Assembly (NCBI GenBank): GCA_947568835.1
Contig: OX387607.1
Coordinates: 10,803,701-10,867,700 of the forward strand
From: Protonemura montana
Taxonomy: Eukaryota; Arthropoda; Insecta; Plecoptera; Nemouridae
Length of the DNA stretch: 64,000 nt
Direction: 5' to 3'
In this document: one piece after another, positions 34,926 to 46,156 of the stretch
How positions within the stretch are numbered: position 1 is the stretch's first letter
How the letters are laid out: each line of letters starts with the position of its first letter
Made by a program: the position numbers and the translations under genes
Notes under the pieces: generated by a model
Told to the model about the DNA's origin: nothing
The model's database searches: none
Seen by the model: the letters and a program-made list of their open reading frames with translations, nothing else

Positions 34926-37900
34926 TTAAGTTCTTTTAAACACTTTATTAATCACGATGATCCATTCATTCCTAGTGCTCTCCTGCAACACCACGAAAAA
35001 GAGTGACAGGACAAAAATGTGAAAAGTCGCCGTCATCAGAAAAAGATACTCGAACAGAAAGTCACTGACAATGATGCGCTCCTCGGAAAGTATGTGAAAA
35101 ATCCAGCTAAATCCAAACAAAAAAATATAAAAATACTGGTCTTAAGTTTGTTCAGCTGCTCGGCCCGCTCATTCTTAGTATGACGAGTTATCTTTTTTTC
35201 ACCTCGACACTCAAATATGTGCATCACTATGATGACAAAGATACCCAGGTTGACAAGCAAGATTAACCCTGCTGGTCCCTGGACTGTTGTCTTGAAGACG
35301 ATTCCCTCGGGATAGCAATATCCTCGGTCAAACCTGTCTGCCTGGTAAAAGCCTGGGCTAATACTCAGCAAAATAATGATGGGTACCAACGGCAAGCCCC
35401 ACGCAAAAACCGACACCTTTAGAATCAGGTGAGTAGTCGCTTTAGCTCCGGCTACCGTCAACAGTCTCTTCAGCTGGAGAATGGACAACACCAGCATCCA
35501 GAGAAACATGGCGAGGAACGAGTAATGTCGCAGCACGCCGTAGACTAGACAGCCAACGCTTTCAACGCTCATGTGCACAAAATTGACGGTGAACCCGAGA
35601 ACTAAGTTGCACGTCAACGCAAATACCATGTGAAGAAGGATCTTGTGTCCCGTGTTTTCCCGCCATTGTTTAAAGTAGATAGCTGTACATACGATTGAAC
35701 CCAAGCCAAGGACTGATAGCAAAATTTCAATAGCGGTAGCTGTCATCAGTGCAATTTTGTCTTTGAAGAAATTTGTGAATTGGTTCTTTACAAAAGTCTG
35801 CAAGTTACCTTGAACGCCATCTTGTAGAGCGTACTTTGCTATTGGAACTCCGTCTTGCAAGAAAAAGAACTTTGCACTGCAACGACAGGCGCTGAATCCT
35901 CCTTCTTCGTTATACTTTGTTGAACAGCCCTGTGGCATCCATTTACTGAGCGCGTTGTTCCATGCCGTGCATAGAAAACCTGATGTAATATTCCCGGCTT
36001 TTTCTGCGAACGTGAAGGTAACATAATGGTGGCTATAAGAAGCAAACGTCCACGTTGATACCTCGCCTTTTCGCGGAAACATTACAGTAACATCGGCACA
36101 AGAAATTGTATGGTAAATATGATCATAACTTCTTGGAACTATCCTTCTTTGCCAGTTAAACACAAACGTTATTCGCGAGGGACCTTCCACTAGCCTGGCA
36201 GAAATGTCAAACGCCAACGTAGTTTGACCTTGCAACGTTGACTTTCTGTTTAACGTTATGAATCTTGTACCGATGTGATCTACTGAAAACCCTAGAAAAC
36301 GGTCACTGCCCTTGAGGTCGGCAACGATAAGAGAAGTAGTAAAATCAGTTGCCACAAGGTAATCTGTGGCTAGCTCGAGGTTTGAGGTGATTTTGGCGAT
36401 ATCACAATGAACTTGTTCGTTTAAATTGCTACTTATCCAGCGCTCTCGTTCGATGAGGCTTGTAACATTTTGCAGCGTTGAATTGTTGACTGGCTCCAGA
36501 GTAAACTGGTGCAGCACGTTTGCGTGACGGAGTTGGACGTCATTGTCAAGTAGAGGCAAATATCCCCCCTCACTCACGTATGGGTCTTCACCTTCCTGAC
36601 AGGGACCCCATATTACTTGCTGAAACGACATTGGCTGCTGGTTATTCTATCGTTCTTTTTATTCTTTTTGGACTCGATCGAACCTGTGAAACCTAGAGAT
36701 TACTCAAACCATTCTAATGCTGTAAACTTATTTGTAATGTTTTTGCGCTTATTAAGAAAGAGCTGACTGTGGAAACGAATTTGTTTGGACTCACCTTCCG
36801 TTGTCGTTGCCCAATAAGTCACCTCTCCATCGGCGTCGACTATTTCAGCTCCGGGACAGATGCCCATGTCCTCTGTGCGCACGGTGAAGCTGTCATTAAG
36901 CGTACTGATTTCTGTACCGGTTAAGGCTAGCGCATCGGAGTCAGGCATCAAGGCCCTGAACTCAATTTGCAAGGGCTGATTGCTGTCAAACGATGCTTGC
37001 TCGAACGTAATATCAGACATAAAAGTAAAATGAAGCTGTTGGCCCAGTTCCTTCTTGATTGCTTTCTTCATCTGTTTTGTGACTTTGTTTCTCCATTGGT
37101 AGCCATCACTCAAAAGATAGATTCTGAAGTGGCGTTTCTGTTGTCCGTCTGTGTTGCCTGCGTCTGTCATGAGCATATATGGTTAGGTTCTACAATTTTG
37201 CGACAGAAATATCGGTGAAGTAAACAGATAAGTTTCTTCAACAAGTACCCTGAAATTCTAATTATTATTATTATTGCGGGGTTTAGCGGCAGGTCAGCTA
37301 CCAGGCTAAGATGTGTTTGCAGGAAATATTTTAAAGACATGTGAGATTTAAATGAGTTATGAGCTGGCGTGATGGTTACATAACAGTGCGTCCATATAAT
37401 AAAGAGATTAAAATATCCGTAATTTGCATTTATCTTGTATTGAAGCTGTTTAACTATAACTTGTTTCTTCTTATCACTAATAAGTAATGATTGAGCAATG
37501 TTATTTGTTTAAAATTTTCGGAGTTTTAGTAAAACTTGCATGAAAAGTGTTCAATGAAAAAATGTGTGTAACAAAGATGAGCTTTTTAATTTTGTTCATA
37601 TTTTAGCGATATCCCTCCCGTGTCAAAAATGTAGGCTCGAAAATCTGTTCTTACTGCAGAATTTACCACTGCAGAGTTCTTAACTGACTCCGATGACATT
37701 GTCGCTCTGGTTTGTTATGTCGGAAACCTTCAGAAAAATAATAAAAGTCGAAAAAATTCAAATAAACCCTTCTCCGTTAAGAGCCCCATTAAAAAAGGCT
37801 TTCAACAAATCGCGTGTTCTTTGTAAACATTTTTCGATGTCTTTTTGGAAAGTTTTGTTGATACAACGGGTTTGCCAATGTCAAAATCAGGACTGTGAAA

Positions 37901-38733
37901 CGGAAATTGAGTGAATTGAGACAGGCCTACAAACTGAGCATCTCTATAACCAATAAATAAGTGGGAAGAATAACATAAGATTGGTCTTTTTGAATGGAAG
38001 ATGATGCCAGCAATTGAAGAGAATTATGTTTCGAATACATACCTTTTCCGAAATATGGATGACCGATAGGTAAGCGCTGGCACAGTACGCAGCTGAACTC
38101 GTATTCAAGGCCGACTTTCCACGAGTCACCTGAGGTCACGTTCATAGCCCAGTAGATGGGCAACGCAGAGCCCTAAAACCACGTTCGTTATTTATATTTT
38201 TATTACAATTTTCCATTGTGAAAAGATATTTTCAGCATTGAATTTGAGGTAAAAAAGTTAGTCAAAAAGGAAGAGAAAATAAAAAAGCACGATTTTCTTT
38301 GGAGGGAAGAGAAAAAAAAGTGTATTTAAGAAGAAATGGAAGAAAATCGGACGGAAAAAGAAGAATATAAAGATCATTTTAGAAAGTCTTGAGCCAAAAT
38401 GAAATATTTTCTATCAGTCTTTTAAAAAAACAGAAGAAAAAAGAGAAGACTTACTATAAAAGTGTTTGAAGACTCATCAACTGGTATTTGGAAGGGCACA
38501 GGTTTATCTCCACAAAGAGCTTTCTCGGCGTCGTTAAATTTCTGTGAATTCTGTAAAATACCACGTTGGATGTCATTGCAAGCCATAAACGCTGCCAACC
38601 AGTTCGAGGGCGGCTTGAGATCGACTTTAAACGCCCCGACATCTTGGAGATATTTCACACACGGCCCGTTGTGTTCTTGACCCGTCAATGTAGACATTGC
38701 TGTCACGAGCAACACCAGCGCCTTGTAGAGCAT
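34926..38733 (-). CDS. Adhesion-type (family B2-like) GPCR, frameshifted in TM6
   Basis: Four exons on the minus strand: 38733-38455, 38172-38043, 37163-36795 and 36615-34926, about 822 residues if the frameshift is bridged. A signal peptide (about 1-18) is followed by a Cys/Trp-rich module that weakly resembles a C-type lectin fold. Next comes an extracellular stalk, a GAIN-like region with a GPS-like Cys/Trp pattern (C..W, then CRC at about 35880), and seven hydrophobic helices. The GPS lacks the His-Leu/Thr cleavage triplet (CRCSAKFF), so self-cleavage is not expected. At 35119-35125 a run of seven A (T on the coding strand) breaks the frame. TM6 and TM7 continue in the -1 frame (FGFSWIFHIL..., stop at 34926). 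This is either an assembly or sequencing indel or a disabling mutation. Exons 3 and 4 each have alternative nearby acceptors; I chose those that keep phase. Confidence 0.78.
37261..37310 (+). repeat. Fragment of the dispersed ~350 bp repeat
   Basis: (ATT)n followed by GCGGGGTTTAGCGGC resembles the start of the repeat copies at 4560 and 39415. It lies in an intron of the GPCR gene and is very short. Confidence 0.3.
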
Positions 38734-39249
38734 CGCGAGCTTTGAAATTATTCTGCCAAATTGCTAAACGTCAAAATGTGGTAGCACGCACGCATATGGT
38801 TTATCTGGCTTTCATTGGCTGTCAAAAATATTTTTTAAAGTTTAATGTTATCATGAAATGTTATCATTGTACGTAGTACATGTGTGGTATCTTTGCAAGC
38901 TTATCGGAATAAGTGGAATTTTTTTCGCCGTAACAAGACTTGGCTCGTTCAAACTTGAAAAGAAAATAGTTCGTTTAATTTATAAATGCCCTTTCATACT
39001 ATTATTAAACCTAGCTATATGTGATTCACGATAACATCGTTGAGTGTGTTGAAAAATACCGAAATTCGAATGCCAAAACGATTACTTGCTAAAGTACCAT
39101 GTTTGAAGTTAACACATTTTAGTTCTTTCAAGTTTTCAGCATCAAATGTGACACAAATCTTTCTTTTAAAAAGATAATGCGAAGTGTTTTTTAGAAGAAG
39201 AAATACGAACTCACATATCCTGTCACAAAACACAATCCGAATCCGGAAG

Positions 39250-39413
39250 TGGAGCTATTCTGGAAAAATATAAACCCGGGCCCTCCCAATTACCGATGCA
39301 CTACCAACTGAGCTATCCAAACACAGATACCATCTTCACAAAGTGGCATAAGAGATCCCATCAAGGGGAAGAGGCCAAGGCGGCTCGTGTGGACGAGATC
39401 GTAGCAACTCAAT
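39250..39413 (-). mobile_element. tRNA-derived SINE, minus-strand copy
   Basis: The reverse complement reads TTTGGATAGCTCAGTTGGTA, then AATTGGGAGGGCCCGGGTTT. It matches the copy at 2000-2190 including upstream text (GGCCTCTTC, GGGATCTCTTATGCCAC). Confidence 0.7.
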
Positions 39414-39414
39414 T

Positions 39415-39775
39415 ATTATTATTTGTAGTGTTTAACGACGCACTGTTTTGACATCTGGCCATGCGGCACTGGTCTAATGGCGTCGGTGAATGAGTGGATG
39501 ATGATGAGGATGATGATGAACCTAGCCTAACCCAGTAGAGAGGAGGGGAAACCCGGTGCCAGTACGTAGCCTACTCCTGTCGAAGAGCACCAAGGGGACC
39601 ACCGGCTCAACGTTCCTTCCAAAGGACGGCACAACGCGAACAACAGGATTCCTCCACAAATCCATGCTGTCGAGAGGTTGATAAGCAAGGCGAATGAAGT
39701 TGCTGTACTTCATTCCCCTAATCTCTCTCCCGAACAGAACTGGTCATGTGTATAATGGTTACCCATCCAATACCT
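39415..39775 (+). repeat. Dispersed ~350 bp repeat, copy 2
   Basis: It matches 4560-4905 along its length and directly abuts the SINE on its left. It includes GGTCTAATGGCGTCGGTGAA, a GATGATGAGGATGATGATGA run and TTCCAAAGGACGGCACAACG. Confidence 0.65.
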
Positions 39776-42700
39776 GACCCAGCGCAGTGTTGCTTAACTC
39801 CAGTGATCTAACGAGAACCGGTGTTTCCAACATGCTAAACCGTTCGGTGTAGCAACTTTAGGATAGGATACTAATTCAACGGCCACATGGACAGAACCGG
39901 CCATCATATTTTACACATTTTTATTTACACCAAAACAAAACTGCTCGTGACTCGAGCAGTTATTCAAGGTCAAATTATTGTCAATTTTGATCTCCTGGGC
40001 TTTTTACGTGTTAAATACTGTACCAATGTTCATAGATTTTTTTCTATACTTTTTCCTTTAAAAAATCTCATAGCTTCAACATGGTTAATACGTTTTGGGT
40101 ACTTTCTCAACCCAACTATCATGAAAATGCTAATTTAACACAAAATAAGTAAAATTTTAGCAACATTTTTTGGGAGCGTGGTGCATTTTCTCAATAAAAT
40201 AATAGTTGTGTTTATTTTGCGTTGTTTATTTTTACTCTTTTGCTCAACTTTGCTCTTTCAAAGGTTAGTAAGTTAAATAGCGCAAGAAAATAACCGTCAC
40301 CTAGTACCGGTTTGCTTAGTGGTCCGTTTAGTAATAAACAGACCGTTAACAAACAAAAAATATCTCCAAATCAGCTGTTTCAAAGCAAATAACAAGTTAA
40401 CGGACCGTTATATTCTTACCGGGCCACTAAAAAACCGACCAAGTGTTCGTTTGTGTCAGAAAAGATTATTTGGGAGCGTAATAGTAAGTTTTATTGCACC
40501 AGCCTAGGAGTAAGTGTGAGTTAGAGCAAGAAAAAAAAAACTCTACTTTGAACTTTTTCACACAAGATCTGCTCTAATCCAACAAAATTCTGACACAGCC
40601 GATACAAAAAATTAAAAATGCTTTGTTGTCTAAGGCTTTAAGGCCTTGAACTACAGTATAATTACCAAAATATGTGATAGCGTCTAGACATAATTTTTAC
40701 TTTCAACGTAAAATATAATCGTGTAGATAATGACAACGTGTTTACATGAGGCGCACTTCGGTGACCTTATCTTTATCGTTAAAAACAACGATAATTTTTT
40801 ATTTTTTGAAGGAGTATGTAGTTCTAGGACCTAGTTTTCTACTGTTACGTTGCAATTACGTTCGATGCATTATTGCTAACAATAACAATCCCAAGCCCAC
40901 ATTTCTAGTACCTACTCTTTATTCCTTTATTCAATCGTACCTAAAAAACTGAAAATTGCTGACAGTTGAATACCTTTTAATGATTTCCTCAAAGACAGTT
41001 AATGATAAAATGGAAATGGGTTTTATTATGAGCTGTGCCGAAAAAATTTGGAATTTTATAATTTGCCAGGTCGAATTTTGTTCGCATGCATTTAACTTTA
41101 AATGCTTCCGATCGAAACGAATGTGTCAAAATGTGAAATAATAGCTGATACTTGGATTTCGTTGTTTGCAAAGAATATTTTTTCAATCAAAGGATATTTT
41201 TAAAGTAAATGTTTCTTCAAATAATTCAAGCCTTTTGATAAACCTTTTCTGAGATCACTATATATGAAATAATCAATGTTATGAAGTACTTCTATTTTTC
41301 AACACAACAAAACTTCTACTTTGTTAAGTTTTCCACATCAAATTTAATTGTTTACCGTCGATTCAAATAGTTTTAATCGGTCACAAGCTAAAACCTCGAT
41401 AGTACGTTTCTCAATGAGCTGGTACGCTGAATCCCAAAAACTCTGGCTCATTGATTATGTTGCTTATCAAGGGGTTTTCATGATCATCTTTCTTTTATTG
41501 ATGTTATTCTTGTCAAGTGCCAACATTACAACTAGTCTTCACCCGACTTTCTTTGTTCTGCTGCCAACTCTTGGCTGTCAGAAGTAACGTATTTTACACG
41601 GATTATCAAAACACTAAATGAAAAAGTTCCTATAACGAAATTTCCCTAAAACTATAGTGTTACGACAAAAGTAGTTTTTAAAGCCAACTGATCCATGCAG
41701 TCGGATATCTCTTAGGTGAAATATGAAAACTTTGTCCTAATAGTGTCAAGGACGTCACACTTAGATGGTATCACTATCAGCTGTTATTAACGTTGCTCTC
41801 GGGAGGAGGTGAGGAAGGTAACCAAAAAGCCATGAGAGCAATGAAAGACAAGAGGAGGAGGAGGTGATGGAATAAACGTTGATTTTAAAAAGACCTTGAT
41901 GAAAAGATCTGGACAGAATAGACTAGCCATGAGAGTTCAAAATGGCCTGAGTTCAAATGGTCTGCAAAATGGAAGCTGTTTTGGAAGGTTTACACTCTGA
42001 AATGAATTGTGACTCTCCCGTCTAACCAACTATCACTCAAACATGAAGATTCTCTTCTTCCACCAATTTCAGTAACTATCCATGTCACAACATCTGGCAC
42101 ACAAGCCATAGGACAGTAATGTGCTGATCAACAGCTAACATAGAAATAGTCTTGGGTCCAACAAGTAGACAGACCATTAGCAAATCACCTGGTCAGGAAT
42201 ATTAGTAATGGCCAGTGCCCAAACGTTCACGGTTGCCATCAAGTACATAAGTGATCAACCTTTTGTTTTAACTGTAACGACCCGAAACATTATAACACCA
42301 GGGACTCGTTAGATTCCCTAAAGGGGAGATCGTTTTGAGAGTGCTTTTGAATACTGAAGTCAAGTGCTGGGTTTTGAAACTGAATGGTTTGCGGGTTGAA
42401 AACACCTGTTCCAGTGTGATAACCAAAGTTCCTGTTGGTCAGCTATTGGATGGGTGAACTCCACCACGCCGTGGATTCCGCATCTCCCTTTTAGTTTCAG
42501 TCAAATCATTCACATACGCCATTAGACCAGTACTATAGGACTCTATGTTCAATAGTCAATTTTGAGTAAATGGTATCCGTTGATTGGAGAGAAATAAATC
42601 AACACATTGCGTCAGATTCACTCACATAGTCTTTATACATCGCTATTGATGATACACACAGTGGGAACATGGAGAAAAAATTCCATGAAGGAAGTAAAAC

Positions 42701-44985
42701 TTCAGCTAAACGTCTCTGAAATGTTACACAAACATGTTTGGCGGTGTTACATTGGTCTCGAGTGGTTCGACACCGAGTCTTTTGGGTTTAAAAAACACCG
42801 AGAATAACTTTCTAGTGTGATTTTAGAGTGGTTCACTACTCGACATAGTTCAAACATTGCGCCTCCGTTGAAGACTGATATTATTTGATAATCTATCAAA
42901 ACAAAGGTAAATACAATTGATTGTATCATTTAATTAATTACCAATTTGGAACATACCTTTTTATACGGAAAATGTCTATGCTTTAGGTGAGAGTAGAGAG
43001 TTACTTCGACATAAATGGTTAGTCACAATATACGATTTCAAAATTTGTGTAAGTACACATTCCATGTGATCAGCACTTGCAATTCTGTCAGCGCACTTCG
43101 TTCATAATGTCCTTTGCGAAAGCATTTCAAAGGTTAAAGAACTAACATATTTACTTTTCACTGCCTTTCACCAGTCAAAGAAGCCATTGTAATATTTTCG
43201 GTAAAAAAAGTCTTCATATTCTGTGCTACGACTCACTCTGTCAGACCAAACTTTCATTCAATTCAGGTTATTCAGTACACAAGTCGAATATTATGTTTAC
43301 AGAGAGAAATAAGACAAAAGTCAAAAATGTCCTCTCTAATTTATCAGATATTTAATTACAACAAAGTGAGCTAGGTTTCAGGGCAGCTTACACCTGGTAT
43401 AAAACGATGACGACCTTGCTTAATTCTAATCGTATGATTTTCCGTTGGAAACGCTTAGAGTTCCAACAAACTTGTTCCTGTAAATAAAGAAATTGTTTTT
43501 TTTTATCACTTTCGACATTCAGCTGATTGAAAATGCACAAAAGTGTCACTTTTGCACTAATTAACACCAACCACTCATTCACCGACTCCATTTGATCAGT
43601 TTTCAAAACAGCACTTCGTTAAAAATTCCACGAGTTAGGTTAGTTTCCATGGTCACTGGCGATCTTGACGATGACGCTACGAGATTTCACCCGACGCTTG
43701 TAGTTTGAGCCCTGCAATTCTGCAGAAGGTATCGTTTCTTCTGGCAATGCAGTTTCGCAGAGTTCACTCAACTTTTAATGCCCGTTTCTGGCCGTGAAAA
43801 TAAGAATACTAGGTAGTTCTCAAGTGTGACCAAAAACTTATGCAGCAGAAATTCTTTATCTTTAAATCACATTATATTTGATTTATAATTTCAAATTAAC
43901 ATAATCGTAAAAATAAAGTAGTGTTAATGTCAATAAAACTTCATTACGCTTATGCAATGTGGTACCGTTCAGAAAATAGTGCCCCAAGGTAAGCTAATCA
44001 AATATGTTGGTGACTTCGATAGACGGGAAATTTGTAGGTTAGTTTTCTAGCCTATTAAGGATCGTTTTTTTTTAAAAGACGAATCCGACTGGCTTTGTTT
44101 TACAAAATAAAGGTAGCCGTAAACAAAAAGTGTGGGATCAAACTTCAAATTTATGTTATGTATCCGTTGTCTTAGGTAACTTTTTTATGTTTCTTGTGCT
44201 TGTCTCGTGGAAATTCACATGGTAAAGTTTACAGTTCGATGTTGTGTTTACGGCATTACAGCACTCGATGCAGCGTTTAATTAAAAGGTGGAACATAAAC
44301 TCAATTTCGCTCTCCATGAACATTACATATTTTTTCAAACTCTCAGAGGCAGAGCAGATTTCACAAATGAATATTTTATGTTTCGTACCGAACAGATTAA
44401 TTCAAGGAGTTTGCGTCTACTAAAAATGAATGAAAATCAGTTTGGTACTCATTTGCAAACGTATCGCTGGATTAGTGGTCATTGAAAGAGCAAAGTTTTC
44501 CTCTCTGTTTGGTAAATATTTGCTCACACTTAACAACCCTCCAGATTCTTAATTCTTGACCGTCGTCCAAGTACCAACGACTTTAAAGCAACCAGTTCAG
44601 CTCTGCTATCTTCTCGAGTTAACAGATTCAGTTCCGACAAATTCAGCCTGTGTCCTAGAGCCAATTTTAAATTATCAAGTGTCGTTACACACGTTACACA
44701 CGTTTAAACCAAACCAACATTTCTTCCACTGTAAGTGTTTAAGTGTTTGTGCTGAGATTTCTCTACAAATCTACCGTTCTGTATGCACCTATCACCACAC
44801 GCACTCGTGAAATTGGCATGCAGTTAATCTTGTCCACCATTCTCCCAACAAGTCTCACAGCATCACAACAACCAGAAAGCGCAACGGGAAACCCTAGAAA
44901 AGGAACACCGGTATAAATGTATCGGCACCCCCATCACACCTCGTCGGCTGATTGCTAAAACGGCGTCGTGCCTTCACTCTGCAGG
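39776..44985. other. Intergenic between GPCR and potassium channel genes
   Basis: A MITE-like element lies at 40452-40602. Otherwise this is AT-rich DNA with short ORFs lacking recognisable domains or splice structure (for example 41348-41587 and 44288-44485, plus). I support no gene here. Confidence 0.45.
40452..40602 (+). mobile_element. MITE-like element with TGTGTCAGAA ends, copy 2
   Basis: It starts TTTGTGTCAGAAAAG and ends CCAACAAAATTCTGACACAG, giving TGTGTCAGAA as an inverted terminal repeat about 150 bases apart. The interior GCACCAGCCTAGGAG and GAGTTAGAGCAAGAA match 13955-14117. Confidence 0.65.
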
Positions 44986-44987
44986 CA

Positions 44988-45266
44988 TCACATGGCCGCA
45001 CCTTCGGCAGGTTCATCTTCCTCGTGGACAGTGTACACTCCGGCCTTGCTGATATCGTTGCCGATAGTTACGTCTGGAACTTGCACCAAGTCGTAACCGA
45101 CGCTTCCACCTCCGGCACCCAGGACGAGCATCTCGTGCGAGCCGGCGCCGACGCCGACGCCACCGAGATAGTCCCGTTTGATGCAGTCACCTTCTGACGG
45201 GAACGTGTTGCTGCTGATGAGCGTTTCTTGTGTGATGTTGAGGCTCACGCTGTGATAGTTTGCCAC
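44988..45266 (-). CDS. Candidate C-terminal exon of the K2P potassium channel gene
   Basis: After a TTGCATTCCAG acceptor an open frame of 92 codons runs to TGA. It begins VANYHSVSLNITQETL, has a GC-rich glycine stretch (GGVGVGAGSHEML, LGAGGGSVG) and ends acidic (EEDEPAEGAAM). Its base composition is that of real exons here. Its phase 0 start fits the donor at 46154/46153 of the channel exon, but an in-frame TGA lies one codon before that donor. It may be reached by another splice choice, by stop readthrough, or belong to another transcript. I see no known domain. Confidence 0.5.
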   Translation of the reverse strand: MANYHSVSLNITQETLISSNTFPSEGDCIKRDYLGGVGVGAGSHEMLVLGAGGGSVGYDLVQVPDVTIGNDISKAGVYTVHEEDEPAEGAAM

Positions 45267-46153
45267 CTGGAATGCAATTAGGGAACGATTTGAGAACAGA
45301 GTTTCTTCGCTCCACGATTCCATGGATTAATCTTTTATAGTTATGGTTTTTAGACTCACGTCTACTTTATCTAACCTTAGTAGGTACTAGTTGTGACAAA
45401 AACTATTTAAATTGGGTTTTAGATGCTAAGTGAAGAACAATTAAATTTCTAAACGTTTCGAAGCTTAAACCTGTTACTTAACAAAATACAAAAGATGCTA
45501 GTATTTTAATTATTGATCTTAATTATTTTAGTACGATGCATTTAGGATACCTGTACTAATAATTTTTTTATGTTTTGTAGTCTTTCGTTATTGGAAAATT
45601 GTCAGGACTGCTTTCACCCTTGATAAAGTAACAGGCACAAGTTACGAAACGTTGGGAAATTTAATTGTTTTTCACTTTGCATTCAAAATCCAGTTCAAAT
45701 AGTTTTTATCAAACTTTTAACGTCCTTCGGTTCCAATTGCAAGGAAACTATTTTGAAAACAACAAGTGGTAAGTGACAGCGATGTAAGCGTGTTACAACT
45801 GTCATAGAACCGTCTTCACCAACTGATTTGTGAAAACAGCGAATGCCAGTGAAGACCGTTGGTAAATATTTGGTAACATGTAAGGATTATCATTTCTTGA
45901 TTGAAACTTCCCGTCACACTTGCAAAAGAAATCTTAAAAATAGATCTAATTGAAAAGGTTGCGACCGATATTAATTTAAATCAACGTTACTCACTTGTTA
46001 TGGAGTTTAGTTTTAAAAAAAATCGAAACTATGGCCATATGAGAGATTTCTATCGATTTTGGAAAGATTTTTACGTGACAATTGTATGGACAACCTTAAC
46101 AACGGTGTACCATCACGATTTCTTATCCCCATCGTCCATGTCTCGTCCTATAC
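45267..46153. other. Intron or spacer between channel exons
   Basis: Contains a copy of the dispersed repeat shared with 14215-14300 (about 45340-45430, with a further piece near 45680). No exon is seen. Confidence 0.45.
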
Positions 46154-46156
46154 CTG

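Noticed and set aside
44288-44485. 65-codon plus ORF
   Set aside because: No recognisable domain and no flanking splice sites.
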